Source of the DNA: a virus
Direction: 5' to 3' (one strand)
DNA: 64,000 nt
Virus record (IMG/VR): IMGVR_UViG_3300029319_009305
Span: 1 to 64,000 of that record
Made by a program: the position numbers and the translations under genes. How positions within the stretch are numbered: position 1 is the stretch's first letter; each line of letters begins with the position of its first letter. Below are positions 31,324 to 38,770 of this stretch, one piece after another. The notes beneath the pieces were generated by a model, which was not told the origin of the DNA, made no database searches, and saw only the letters and a program-made list of their open reading frames with translations.

Positions 31324-31576
31324 ATTCAAATATTGGTCCCCAGAGCATTACGAAATAAAAGTTGTGTCAGGATCAGATGCAGCATGCATGACTGTGTACG
31401 AATCAGATAAAAGAGAGTATCCTCCAATGCAGTACGGGACACACATTGCAGAAAAATCAGGAACTGGAATCCAACGCACAATCGTAATTAAGCGATTTAA
31501 GACGACTGAACTTTGCAGGATTCACACTTTGTTTCCACCGACTTACTTACGCAACGAAGATAACTCAAACAATTAA
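31316..31576 (+). CDS. hypothetical protein
   Basis: 86 residues from ATG 31316: HYEIKVVSGSDAACMTVYES, a basic middle (GTGIQRTIVIKRFK). Unknown. Confidence 0.5.
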   Translation: MNKFKYWSPEHYEIKVVSGSDAACMTVYESDKREYPPMQYGTHIAEKSGTGIQRTIVIKRFKTTELCRIHTLFPPTYLRNEDNSNN

Positions 31577-31590
31577 TCGAGGGAGAATAT

Positions 31591-31836
31591 ATGAGAGATC
31601 TAGATAAACCAGCAGAAAGAGCACGACACATACACGAGAACATGCGACCCAGCATGCGGAACGAAGTGCTCTATCAATTCGAAGACATGTCACAAGGAGG
31701 CGATGGAGGCTCATCCGGATCAGGACTGCCTAATGAACTCAGCATACGAGAATCCTACTATCAGTATAAGACAAATCAGTGGTTCAAGGATGTTCTTGAC
31801 GAGTTTGAAAAGCTTCAAAGAAATAGTGGACAATAG
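31591..31836 (+). CDS. hypothetical, paralogue of the gene at 21464
   Basis: 81 residues. Shares the block M-[AS]-x-GG-[ND]-GG, a short loop, then LSIRESYY and an acidic helix with the protein at 21464. Both sit in small-gene arrays. Unknown function. Confidence 0.55.
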   Translation: MRDLDKPAERARHIHENMRPSMRNEVLYQFEDMSQGGDGGSSGSGLPNELSIRESYYQYKTNQWFKDVLDEFEKLQRNSGQ

Positions 31837-31841
31837 ATTGT

Positions 31842-31869
31842 TATAAAAAATTGAAAAGTTCGTTATAAT
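31842..31869 (+). promoter_or_regulatory. promoter with divergent -35
   Basis: TATAAA (31842-31847), 16-bp spacer, TATAAT (31864-31869). The leader lacks the ACCAACC box and instead carries the structured element at 31875. Confidence 0.5.
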
Positions 31870-31874
31870 ACAAA

Positions 31875-31927
31875 GCGTACTTACGACGTGAGAGGGATGA
31901 CCCCTCGGGATAGGGTGGGTAAAAAGG
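31875..31927 (+). ncRNA. G-rich structured leader, class member 2
   Basis: A small GAGGG/CCCTC hairpin (31892-31906) is followed directly by GGGATAGGGTGGGTAAA (31907-31923), nearly identical to the 3' part of the element at 34871. It ends 7 nt before the ATG at 31934, so the G-run also overlaps the ribosome binding region. Confidence 0.55.
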
Positions 31928-31933
31928 AACATT

Positions 31934-32374
31934 ATGTCTGATCAACAGCTAATCACACAAACTCGATTTGTTGATTCACTTACAAACGGAATCGCGATAC
32001 CTCCAAGGACAAGCACAGATCTTCTAAACTTTGGAGATCGACTTATTAAGTGGGTGAATGCAAACGACAATTATTATTGGGCTGCTTGGGACGATCAACA
32101 CCCGGGGTGTATTGCGCTGGACCTGAATACAATCAGTTTAATGTTGATTAATCTGTCACCCGGACTTTTAGAGTTCAGAAGACTGCAGGACAATATTGAG
32201 CACGACATGGCGAAAGAGTTCGGCAATGGAGCTGTCGGCATTATTTTATTTTGTATGATTGAAAATAGAGAAATACAAGAAGTACCTCTTGATGATATAC
32301 CGCCAGATCCCGAACCTGAGGCTCCTACCACTATTGTTGAAAACAAAGAAACACCCGATTTTAGTTGGATATAA
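31934..32374 (+). CDS. hypothetical protein
   Basis: 146 residues: helical N-terminus, WVNANDNYYWAAWDDQHPG, several strands, acidic Pro-rich C-terminal linker. Not recognised. Confidence 0.55.
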   Translation: MSDQQLITQTRFVDSLTNGIAIPPRTSTDLLNFGDRLIKWVNANDNYYWAAWDDQHPGCIALDLNTISLMLINLSPGLLEFRRLQDNIEHDMAKEFGNGAVGIILFCMIENREIQEVPLDDIPPDPEPEAPTTIVENKETPDFSWI

Positions 32375-32378
32375 CTCC

Positions 32379-32406
32379 AGCAAAAATAAAAAAACCACTT
32401 TATAAT
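32379..32406 (+). promoter_or_regulatory. AGCAAA/TATAAT promoter
   Basis: CC-AGCAAA (32379-32384), 16-bp spacer, TATAAT (32401-32406); leader TATACCAACCACAGGAG. Serves 32434. Confidence 0.75.
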
Positions 32407-32433
32407 AAAACTATACCAACCACAGGAGAAAAA

Positions 32434-33150
32434 ATGCCAAAAACATATAAAACTGAAATAGTCGGATATACCTTCGGAGAACTGCCAAGAGAAGTACAAG
32501 AGGATATCTACAATCGTAACCAGGAAGATTTCTGTTACTTTCAAGAACACGTTCTCGAAGCCGCGATTTATGAGTTCGAGGCTAATCTTAAAGAAGAGTA
32601 CGGTGCGACAGATATTAAAGTCTACTACGACGTCTCTTACTCTCAAGGCTCCGGCGCGTGTTACACTGCACACTTCGATGTTGATACTATGCTCGCCAGC
32701 CTAGACTTTTGGCAAGATCTGTGTGACGATCTCAATGCAGGAAAGCTTTCTATCGATGAGGTTCGAGTTGAAAGATGCGGACCGTCAAACTACTACTGTC
32801 ACGAGAATACATGTTATGTCGCCATTGAATGGTCTTGGTCAGACGAAAGTAAGTATAATGAAAACTGGCCTGACCTGATTGCAAATGCTGAAAAACTAAT
32901 AACCGAAATGGTTAGAAGCCAGATTCGAGACTTCTTCTACACACTCCGTGATAGCTACGAGGAGGCGATATCTTTTGAAGTTTATTGTGAATACATGTCA
33001 GCTTCTGACGACATTGCGTGTTTCACAGAAGAAGGTGAGCAGATTAATCAATTGTTTCTAGAAAATGCTCATGTGGTGGACGGCGTACAACTAAAGTTAG
33101 ATTTTGAATATTCAGATAATGACACTGATACATTAGAAACTGATTCATAA
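32434..33150 (+). CDS. conserved phage hypothetical (EL..SQG.GA family)
   Basis: 238 residues from ATG 32434. IVGYTFGELPREVQEDIY at the start and VSYSQGSGACYTAHF near residue 70 match a widespread family in phages of many hosts (F-x-EL...fSQGDGA), whose role is unknown. The rest is acidic with conserved Trp and Tyr. Confidence 0.65.
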   Translation: MPKTYKTEIVGYTFGELPREVQEDIYNRNQEDFCYFQEHVLEAAIYEFEANLKEEYGATDIKVYYDVSYSQGSGACYTAHFDVDTMLASLDFWQDLCDDLNAGKLSIDEVRVERCGPSNYYCHENTCYVAIEWSWSDESKYNENWPDLIANAEKLITEMVRSQIRDFFYTLRDSYEEAISFEVYCEYMSASDDIACFTEEGEQINQLFLENAHVVDGVQLKLDFEYSDNDTDTLETDS

Positions 33151-33170
33151 TCTTTTACCCGGAGCATGCG

Positions 33171-33368
33171 ATGAATATCATTGCACTCGTTTTGATCATA
33201 GGGATCGTCAAATACTTGTCAGAACATTCAAGTAAAGTATTTGACATTATGTCTAAGATAGCTTTGCTCATGATAATACTCTCAATGGCAGGAATCATTG
33301 ACTTAAGCTTTTTGCAAGGGTGCTTAAACAACGTGAAAATGAGCGAAATCATTGCTCGATTTGAATAG
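33171..33368 (+). CDS. small two-helix membrane protein
   Basis: 65 residues with two hydrophobic stretches (IALVLIIGIVKYL; IALLMIILSMAGIIDL). No export signal beyond the first helix. Possibly a host-membrane effector. Confidence 0.5.
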   Translation: MNIIALVLIIGIVKYLSEHSSKVFDIMSKIALLMIILSMAGIIDLSFLQGCLNNVKMSEIIARFE

Positions 33369-33376
33369 TCAACTCG

Positions 33377-33404
33377 TGCAAAATAAAAAAAAACCTTTTA
33401 TAAT
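33377..33404 (+). promoter_or_regulatory. TGCAAA/TATAAT promoter
   Basis: CG-TGCAAA (33377-33382), 16-bp spacer, TATAAT (33399-33404); leader GGTAACCAACCACCGAGG. Serves 33434. Confidence 0.85.
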
Positions 33405-33433
33405 ATAAAGGTAACCAACCACCGAGGATTATT

Positions 33434-33736
33434 ATGAGTACATCATTCACCCTAATGTCAGACCCATCCGGAGCCAACGACGTTGCACTTCGTTTTTGGG
33501 GCGGCGAGGCAGCTGGTAAAACAGTTCGATTCACTTTTCCAGAGACCCTTTTCTGTCACCTGCGAGACGTTGAACTTGCCGGATGCGACGGCTCTGTAAC
33601 AACAGTTCAAGAGCTCTTTGACGAGGCTGAAACAGTCGACTTTCTTGAAGCAGACGTTTCTCCTCGTGAGCACCTATCACATGGGACACACGGCGCGAGA
33701 GAACAAGCACGTCTGGCATGGGAGGCTTCACAATGA
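33434..33736 (+). CDS. hypothetical protein
   Basis: 100 residues: beta-rich start (VALRFWGGEAAGKTVRFTFP), then an acidic helix and an Arg/Glu/Ala-rich end. Overlaps the next gene by 4 nt. Confidence 0.5.
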   Translation: MSTSFTLMSDPSGANDVALRFWGGEAAGKTVRFTFPETLFCHLRDVELAGCDGSVTTVQELFDEAETVDFLEADVSPREHLSHGTHGAREQARLAWEASQ

Positions 33737-33915
33737 AATATGGAGTAAAAGTGAAAGTAGGAGATCTAGTCAGGAAAATATCAGCGTGGGATCCATCATG
33801 TTCTGATGGGTACGGTACTGGCATCATTCTAAAAATAGAAGACAAAGTCGCACATATACACTGGCAGACCGGTCAGACTTATGAGCACTACATGTGGGAG
33901 TTAGTAAAGATTTAA
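33733..33915 (+). CDS. GDLV-family protein
   Basis: 60 residues from ATG 33733: VKVGDLVRKISAWD, GTGIILKIEDKVAHIHWQ, MWELVKI. An isolated member of the family away from the two tandem runs. Confidence 0.65.
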   Translation: MKYGVKVKVGDLVRKISAWDPSCSDGYGTGIILKIEDKVAHIHWQTGQTYEHYMWELVKI

Positions 33916-33919
33916 CTCG

Positions 33920-33947
33920 TGCAAACTAAAACTAAACAAGTTATAAT
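33920..33947 (+). promoter_or_regulatory. TGCAAA/TATAAT promoter
   Basis: CG-TGCAAA (33920-33925), 16-bp spacer, TATAAT (33942-33947); leader GGTAACCCCAACCAATAAGG. Serves the GTG at 33979. Confidence 0.85.
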
Positions 33948-33978
33948 ATAAAGGTAACCCCAACCAATAAGGAATAAA

Positions 33979-34140
33979 GTGGAAACTCAAGTTGTTACAA
34001 TCCCTATTCAGACTACAATGGACCCAGCGCAGCTTCTCGACATTATACTAGACTTTGTCGAACGTCTTGAAGGTGATATCGAATCATACGAAGAAAAATG
34101 CGTGGTCGATACTGATAACATCAGCGTTGAATCCGAATAA
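33979..34140 (+). CDS. small acidic protein with GTG start
   Basis: 53 residues behind its own promoter and AAGGAAT. Strongly acidic (LLDIILDFVERLEGDIESYEE). It may mimic nucleic acid, but that is a guess from charge alone. Confidence 0.6.
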   Translation: METQVVTIPIQTTMDPAQLLDIILDFVERLEGDIESYEEKCVVDTDNISVESE

Positions 34141-34157
34141 TCTACAGACTCAAAGCG

Positions 34158-34185
34158 TGCAAATAATAAAATAACACAGTATAAT
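34158..34185 (+). promoter_or_regulatory. TGCAAA/TATAAT promoter
   Basis: GCG-TGCAAA (34158-34163), 16-bp spacer, TATAAT (34180-34185); leader ACATAACCAATCAAAAACATC. Serves 34227. Confidence 0.85.
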
Positions 34186-34226
34186 ATAAACATAACCAAT
34201 CAAAAACATCAACCCAGGAAACCAAC

Positions 34227-34862
34227 ATGGCTAATCCAAATCACACTAAAGAACAAATCCTCGATGCACTTCAAGATCCCGCTGTTGTTGACGCAGCAAT
34301 TGTTATTCTCACAGGATATCAGACTGCAGAGGAACGACGTCGGAAGAGTACAAGCAATGACAACGGTGAAGGCTTTGACGCTGCGTACGGGAAGCTCGGA
34401 GTTAGATTTTGGGAGTTCTTGACGGGAAGATCATCAAAGACTGGAGAGCTAGTCCCAAAATGGGGTGGACCAAAGTCTCTACGTCACCCGAAAGCAAATC
34501 GAGTCTTTGCTCGTAATCTTCGCAATAGTGCCGGGCAGCACGAGTCTGTTCTAGATTATGCACGTTTCATCTGCGGAAAGCATTGGAAGCAGCTTGGGAT
34601 GATTCTCGAAGATGATTTTCAAGCTCCAGAGTTGCCGACTTCGATGTCCCCAGAAGTAGCTGCGCAAAGGCAAGCATCGAGAGAAGAAAGTTCACAAATC
34701 ATCACGATTAGCGGTGAAGTCGTGGGCGTAAAAGGACGTGCTTTCAAAGCAAATGTCGGTGGTCGCAATGTGTGGCTTCCAAAGTCTCAAGTCACAATTG
34801 GCGATGGTGCAATCATGATGCCCAGGTGGCTCGCACAAAGTAAAGGTTTCGTATCACAATAG
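34227..34862 (+). CDS. hypothetical protein
   Basis: 211 residues. Helical first half with basic patches (SKTGELVPKWGGPKSLRHPKA split by turns), and a beta-rich C-terminal domain (ITISGEVVGVKGRAFKANVGG...NVWLPKSQVTIG) reminiscent of an OB-like barrel. Possible nucleic-acid-binding role; family unknown. Confidence 0.55.
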   Translation: MANPNHTKEQILDALQDPAVVDAAIVILTGYQTAEERRRKSTSNDNGEGFDAAYGKLGVRFWEFLTGRSSKTGELVPKWGGPKSLRHPKANRVFARNLRNSAGQHESVLDYARFICGKHWKQLGMILEDDFQAPELPTSMSPEVAAQRQASREESSQIITISGEVVGVKGRAFKANVGGRNVWLPKSQVTIGDGAIMMPRWLAQSKGFVSQ

Positions 34863-34870
34863 ATTAACTC

Positions 34871-34959
34871 CGTGGTTGGTGTTAAGCGTTCCACATAAAA
34901 ATGGAACGTGGAGGGAGAGCTGGTTACTCTCGGGACAGGGCGGGTAAACACCAACTACG
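34871..34959 (+). ncRNA. G-rich structured leader, best-defined member
   Basis: A 13-bp closing stem joins 34871-34883 (CGTGGTTGGTGTT) to 34947-34959 (AACACCAACTACG), with one G-U pair. Inside are a 7-bp hairpin CGTTCCA/TGGAACG (34887-34908), a GAGAG/CTCTC hairpin (34915-34931) and the strand GGGACAGGGCGGGTAAA (34932-34948), whose 3' end joins the closing stem. Four G-tracts could also form a quadruplex. No known riboswitch was recognised. It lies 26 nt before the ATG at 34986. Confidence 0.65.
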
Positions 34960-34985
34960 ACATAATAAGAAAAGACGAGGATAAC

Positions 34986-35249
34986 ATGGCACAGAGAACA
35001 AAATGCTTGACTAGCGGAGCACAATTTCACATTAGAGTAAGTTCAGAGTACGATCACATATCAGTAGCTGTTGACTTACCAACATACACGCTCGAGGGCG
35101 TAGATAAGGAGGAAGCTGAACTTTTATCCAGACTGATTCACAATCAAATGGAGTTGGTGCTAAGACCCTACTTCGAAAGGCAGAATCAGACATCGACACC
35201 TGCAAAAGCCAAAGCAGTCCCAGAGCACGCAAAATTGAGGCTAGTGTGA
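34986..35249 (+). CDS. hypothetical protein
   Basis: 87 residues from ATG 34986 (GAGGATAAC upstream). An in-frame extension upstream overlaps the structured RNA and is rejected. Beta-rich start (AQFHIRVSSEYDHISVAV), then a helix and a Pro/Ala/Lys tail. Confidence 0.55.
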   Translation: MAQRTKCLTSGAQFHIRVSSEYDHISVAVDLPTYTLEGVDKEEAELLSRLIHNQMELVLRPYFERQNQTSTPAKAKAVPEHAKLRLV

Positions 35250-35324
35250 TTGGAATATTAACAACAACCAGAAAACAATCTGGTGGATATCTAAAGAAAT
35301 AGATAACATTTTCGAAGGGAAAAC

Positions 35325-35600
35325 ATGAAGATAAGAGAAGACATACTTCAAACAATCTATGAGATTATCGGACAGACGCCAAGCATTATCACACCCTACG
35401 TGTGTCTAGAACTTTTTAAGTCTGATATTGACGATCCTGGCTTGCTTGAAAATGAGCTAGCAACATGGTTGAATGTACATCATCAGTCCGCGTGGGAAAT
35501 AACATGTGCTCATGTCGACCACTTGGTCGAAGTAGGGGATATCATTTTTACTGATGACGGGAATCTATATCAGATAGGCTACGAAGGTGCAATAGTGTGA
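35325..35600 (+). CDS. hypothetical, winged-helix-like
   Basis: 91 residues: helices (REDILQTIYEIIGQ, LLENELATWLNVHHQ) followed by ITCAHVDHLVEVGDIIFTDDGNLYQI read as helix and wing. Weak similarity in pattern only. Confidence 0.45.
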   Translation: MKIREDILQTIYEIIGQTPSIITPYVCLELFKSDIDDPGLLENELATWLNVHHQSAWEITCAHVDHLVEVGDIIFTDDGNLYQIGYEGAIV

Positions 35601-35608
35601 TTAAAGCG

Positions 35609-35636
35609 TGCAAATAATAAAAAAGCACGTTATAAT
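35609..35636 (+). promoter_or_regulatory. TGCAAA/TATAAT promoter
   Basis: GCG-TGCAAA (35609-35614), 16-bp spacer, TATAAT (35631-35636). Serves 35663. Confidence 0.85.
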
Positions 35637-35662
35637 ATATTTGTATAAAACAAAGGAGTATC

Positions 35663-36052
35663 ATGCCAAGCAACACCCTTCATCATAATCGGACTCTTTC
35701 TAACCTCAACACCAATGCCAAGTACGCCAAACACAGTCGCAAGTTGAGTCGATCCAAGCGTAACGGAGAGACTTACCGGTGCCTCGCCTGGCAGGAAGCG
35801 CGTCAACGCTACCATCGTGCATGCCGCAAGGCCTCCAAGCTGCAGCTGAGCCGCTACCAGGAGCATGTTTCTACGCAGGAAGAGCTGGACGCGGAGTACT
35901 ACGAGTGGGAGGACGAGCGTTACATGGAAGACATGGACTGGACTCTGTCACGTGACGAGAAACGCTTTAACGATGAAGTCAGGGGTAGGATGCACCTTGG
36001 TGAAGACAACCAGTGGCGTGTCTGGAACAAAGAGTACGACAAAAGGAGATAG
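35663..36052 (+). CDS. hypothetical charged protein
   Basis: 129 residues, very Arg/Lys/Glu-rich. The first half is basic with many Ser/Asn/Arg (KHSRKLSRSKRNGETYR); the second half is acidic with Tyr/Trp. Its DNA is clearly GC-richer than genes to the left. Confidence 0.5.
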   Translation: MPSNTLHHNRTLSNLNTNAKYAKHSRKLSRSKRNGETYRCLAWQEARQRYHRACRKASKLQLSRYQEHVSTQEELDAEYYEWEDERYMEDMDWTLSRDEKRFNDEVRGRMHLGEDNQWRVWNKEYDKRR

Positions 36053-36053
36053 T

Positions 36054-36152
36054 ATGACTAAGGAACAGCATCACAAGGCAGTCAACCTAATACTGCTGAA
36101 AATCATGGCATCAAGAAAAAATAAAAAACAGAACGGAGTAGACAAATCATGA
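36054..36152 (+). CDS. small basic peptide
   Basis: 32 residues after AAAGGAG: KEQHHKAVNLILLKIMASRK, one amphipathic basic helix. Overlaps the next ATG by 4 nt. Confidence 0.45.
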   Translation: MTKEQHHKAVNLILLKIMASRKNKKQNGVDKS

Positions 36153-36247
36153 AAGAGTCAGAACAGATAGCAGCTGTCCTCGGATTAATCTTTGGAGCTT
36201 CACTAGTTCTCGGTCCTTTCTTCACTTGGATTTTAACAACCAGATAG
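36149..36247 (+). CDS. single-pass membrane micropeptide
   Basis: 32 residues: KESEQIAAVLGLIFGASLV leads into a hydrophobic helix and ends TTR. ACGGAG upstream. Coupled to its neighbour. Confidence 0.5.
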   Translation: MKESEQIAAVLGLIFGASLVLGPFFTWILTTR

Positions 36248-36262
36248 ACAAAAGGAGTCAAA

Positions 36263-36409
36263 ATGGTATACGCACTAATATGGCACAGCAAATACGGAGT
36301 TGAGGAGATCGACTCATTCGACAACAGAGAGGAAGCAGAAGCTATGAAAGTAGAATACTGGCTGTCATTCAACGAAGGGTACATCACGATAAAACCGCGG
36401 TTGTCATAA
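36263..36409 (+). CDS. hypothetical small protein
   Basis: 48 residues after AAAGGAG: VYALIWHSKYGVEEID, an acidic helix, then EGYITIKPRLS. A compact beta-alpha-beta shape. Unknown. Confidence 0.5.
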   Translation: MVYALIWHSKYGVEEIDSFDNREEAEAMKVEYWLSFNEGYITIKPRLS

Positions 36410-36423
36410 TGTCATAAAGCGCG

Positions 36424-36451
36424 TGCAAATAAAACCAAAACGCCTTATAAT
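36424..36451 (+). promoter_or_regulatory. TGCAAA/TATAAT promoter
   Basis: GCG-TGCAAA (36424-36429), 16-bp spacer, TATAAT (36446-36451); leader AAAGGTAACCAACCAAAGGAG, identical to that at 24494. Serves 36481. Confidence 0.88.
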
Positions 36452-36480
36452 ATAAAGGTAACCAACCAAAGGAGAACATC

Positions 36481-36699
36481 ATGGTATACGGTACATCATA
36501 TTTCCCATCCCGATGGGACGCAGTCAAATACTATTCAGTCTTAGGGACCAGCAGATCTGAAGTCAAGGAGATGATCAAGAACGGCGAGATACACATCGGA
36601 AAGCCACCCGGCCTAAACTCTCTTCGAAGAGCAGTAGCACGAAACGACCAGGGCGGGTCACAAAGATATTTCATTCACGAAGACATAAGAGTAGGGTAA
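36481..36699 (+). CDS. hypothetical protein
   Basis: 72 residues: SRWDAVKYYSVLGTSRSEVKE looks like a helix-turn-helix, then a basic loop RRAVARNDQGG and RYFIHEDIR. Possibly DNA-binding. Confidence 0.5.
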   Translation: MVYGTSYFPSRWDAVKYYSVLGTSRSEVKEMIKNGEIHIGKPPGLNSLRRAVARNDQGGSQRYFIHEDIRVG

Positions 36700-36703
36700 G
36701 AAT

Positions 36704-36883
36704 ATGAAAGACATCAGACTATGCGAAGTGTGGCTCAGCTACAGCGACGGACAAGCAGGAAGAGTAAAAGTATTGCTTGATATTGATGAGTGTATCGAGA
36801 CACAAGTTTTCGATTCGTTCGATATGCTCACAGACGACGGGCCCGATCTAATCGATTTTAAGTGGAAAGAGGTTGAGGAGTAG
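36704..36883 (+). CDS. small acidic protein
   Basis: 59 residues, acidic, beta-rich (CEVWLSYSDGQAGRVKVLLD) with an acidic end. Starts 4 nt after the upstream stop. Confidence 0.5.
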   Translation: MKDIRLCEVWLSYSDGQAGRVKVLLDIDECIETQVFDSFDMLTDDGPDLIDFKWKEVEE

Positions 36884-36904
36884 AGATTAACAAACCCCGT
36901 GGGG

Positions 36905-36984
36905 GACATGGACCAGAGGTGTGACGGGTGATGCCGGACCGTGGTTGCGTAAGCGTGGGAGTGATTCCCAGGGAAGGCCATGTC
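36905..36984 (+). ncRNA. structured leader RNA, possible class member 3
   Basis: GACATGG (36905-36911) pairs with CCATGTC (36978-36984), extended by CC/GG across a bulged A. Inside are CGG/CCG (36925-36936) and a TGGGA/TCCCA hairpin (36956-36970) directly followed by GGGAAGG, recalling hairpin-then-GGGA in the other elements. A further AGTT/AACT hairpin and GTCAC (able to pair with GTGAC at 36921) lie downstream before the ATG at 37030. Confidence 0.5.
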
Positions 36985-37029
36985 TAGATAGAGAAGTTGG
37001 GAACTCTGTCACTTTAATCAAGGAACATC

Positions 37030-37254
37030 ATGAACGATAAACAACTTAAATCACTGTTCAGGCACGCAACGACAGAATATCTCGAAGAGGAGCGTGACCT
37101 TTGCAGGGCGACCATTCTTAACTTGAAGAAAGCTGAGCTCTGGAAAGTCCACGGTCATAAAACGGTTAACAACCAGATCAAAGATCTCATGATCAGTGTG
37201 TCATACATAGGGAGAGAGTTAAACAGAAGAGCACGTGAAAGTCGTGCAAAATAA
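37030..37254 (+). CDS. hypothetical helical protein
   Basis: 74 residues, all-helical and charged (ATTEYLEEERDLCRATIL, SVSYIGRELNRRARES). AAGGAAC upstream. Its last codons overlap the next promoter. Confidence 0.5.
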   Translation: MNDKQLKSLFRHATTEYLEEERDLCRATILNLKKAELWKVHGHKTVNNQIKDLMISVSYIGRELNRRARESRAK

Positions 37255-37272
37255 AACAAAACCTTTTATAAT
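37245..37272 (+). promoter_or_regulatory. TGCAAA/TATAAT promoter
   Basis: CG-TGCAAA (37245-37250), 16-bp spacer, TATAAT (37267-37272); leader CATAACCGACCAACCAGG. Serves 37303. Confidence 0.85.
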
Positions 37273-37302
37273 ATAAACATAACCGACCAACCAGGACACA
37301 AC

Positions 37303-37662
37303 ATGAAATACTTTTCAATCGACTACAGATCACCCCCTTCCGGATTAGGACAGATTATCGACACAACACAATCCAGTCGGGCAATCAATCCTGTCGGCAA
37401 CGAAGTCTGGAACTACACCCTAGTTACATACTCGGGCTGGGGGGTTGAGAATGATCCTAACTATATCCTCACAGCCCACTTCAGATCTCTAGAAGCAGAA
37501 CGGCAACAATACGCCGGACCGATCCTCAAGGATTTAATCGACTACCTCCGCAGAGTTGGGGTCACTCAAGTCTACGATGTCGAGCTCGCGGCGGAATGCG
37601 AAGGAGCCGACGAGAATGGGCATTTCCCACTAAATCGTTGGGCCGAGCTCGTGATGAGCTAA
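37303..37662 (+). CDS. hypothetical protein
   Basis: 119 residues, mixed fold (YFSIDYRSPPSGLGQIID, YTLVTYSGWGVEND, YDVELAAECEGADENG). Unknown. Confidence 0.5.
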   Translation: MKYFSIDYRSPPSGLGQIIDTTQSSRAINPVGNEVWNYTLVTYSGWGVENDPNYILTAHFRSLEAERQQYAGPILKDLIDYLRRVGVTQVYDVELAAECEGADENGHFPLNRWAELVMS

Positions 37663-37680
37663 GAATAGATACCAAACTCA

Positions 37681-37708
37681 TGCAAAACACAGCCTGCTGT
37701 GGTATAAT
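37681..37708 (+). promoter_or_regulatory. TGCAAA/TATAAT promoter
   Basis: TGCAAA (37681-37686), 16-bp spacer, TATAAT (37703-37708); leader CTACCGACTAACCAATAA. Serves 37755. Confidence 0.82.
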
Positions 37709-37754
37709 ATAACTACCGACTAACCAATAATAAAATCAAAGCCAAGGACATATC

Positions 37755-38135
37755 ATGCAAACACATCAAGCCAGACAAAAAGCACTCAGAGGTCTCTTCG
37801 TCGCAGGTCTCCTCACCCGGAAGCAGTATACGACCCTTTCAAATAAGTCAATCAAAATTGAGAAACAGCTTCTTAAGGACACACGACAAGATGAAGTCAA
37901 CGCGCATGTGGAGACTCATCTACTCAGCATCACACCCGGAGAGCTATTCAAGCATCGAGCAGTTTGGGATGCAGTCGGTCGTGATAAGTTCACACGAGAC
38001 GAGATCAGCAAAGCGCTCAATCATCACAAGGAAAACTTTCTTGTCGAACAGGTTCGAAAAGGTCCAAACAACTTTCAAGTCTTCTGGCAACGCACGAAGA
38101 TGAAACTAAATTGCATCATCGAAATCGTCGACTAA
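37755..38135 (+). CDS. hypothetical basic helical protein
   Basis: 126 residues, basic. Helices ARQKALRGLFVAGLLTRKQY and DEISKALNHHKENFL could be nucleic-acid-binding. Not recognised. Confidence 0.5.
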   Translation: MQTHQARQKALRGLFVAGLLTRKQYTTLSNKSIKIEKQLLKDTRQDEVNAHVETHLLSITPGELFKHRAVWDAVGRDKFTRDEISKALNHHKENFLVEQVRKGPNNFQVFWQRTKMKLNCIIEIVD

Positions 38136-38166
38136 TACACAGACAAATATTTAAGTGTCTCTCGCG

Positions 38167-38194
38167 TGCAAAACCGCGGGAGGCATATTATAAT
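38167..38194 (+). promoter_or_regulatory. TGCAAA/TATAAT promoter
   Basis: GCG-TGCAAA (38167-38172), 16-bp spacer, TATAAT (38189-38194); leader ATATACCAACTAACAAAGG. Serves 38226. Confidence 0.85.
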
Positions 38195-38225
38195 ATAAGC
38201 ATATACCAACTAACAAAGGAAAATC

Positions 38226-38483
38226 ATGACTATTACATTACTTGCACATCATATCGAATGGGACTGCGACGGCCGCGACCTCGCAGAACTAGGATTACCC
38301 AGCAAAGTCGAAGTAACCGTTGACCTTAATGACGCTGATGGATGGGAAGGCATTAATAGACAGATCTGTGATCAGCTCTGTGCAAAGGCTGACTGGCTCG
38401 TCGCAGACTATCAACTAGAAGGCTACGACGCTGACGCAGCGCATGCACTTGAAATGAAACAAATGTGGGCAATCGACCTGTAG
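38226..38483 (+). CDS. hypothetical acidic protein
   Basis: 85 residues: ITLLAHHIEWDCDGRDLAEL, KVEVTVDLNDADGW, then helices with two more Cys. Unknown. Confidence 0.5.
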   Translation: MTITLLAHHIEWDCDGRDLAELGLPSKVEVTVDLNDADGWEGINRQICDQLCAKADWLVADYQLEGYDADAAHALEMKQMWAIDL

Positions 38484-38529
38484 GTCATCTCAAAAATCAC
38501 GAATCATACACCAGTTCCAGGACACTATC

Positions 38530-38760
38530 ATGTACACATTAAGATTCTGCACTCAGACACTATTCACAATGATCTCAATCTACAACTACAACAAGACACC
38601 CTTCAGATTCAGAAGCGGAACTGACATGGTGACGACAGTATTTGCAGACACCAAGGAAGCACTGGTCGATCTAGCGTACCATGTCCATAGCTGGATAGGA
38701 TTTGATCACTCGTTCAATGATGAAGAAGTTCTAGCAGTAATCAAAACCATAGAAGAGTAA
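38530..38760 (+). CDS. hypothetical protein
   Basis: 76 residues after CCAGGACAC; strands (YTLRFCTQTLFTMISIYNY) then an acidic helix. The first MYTL-F segment resembles that of the gene at 38827, with the same leader ACACTATCATGTACACATT; possibly a partial duplication of the start region. Confidence 0.5.
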   Translation: MYTLRFCTQTLFTMISIYNYNKTPFRFRSGTDMVTTVFADTKEALVDLAYHVHSWIGFDHSFNDEEVLAVIKTIEE

Positions 38761-38770
38761 GACACACTCC

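Noticed and set aside
34871-34959. Hammerhead, twister or HDV-like ribozyme
   Set aside because: The expected core sequences (CUGAUGA/GAAA, twister internal loops, HDV double pseudoknot) could not be fitted by eye; a covariance search is needed to be sure.
35865-36152. Long ORF overlapping the gene at 35663
   Set aside because: Its first part is an out-of-frame shadow of the gene at 35663. Only its last 32 codons, with AAAGGAG before ATG 36054, are kept as a small gene.
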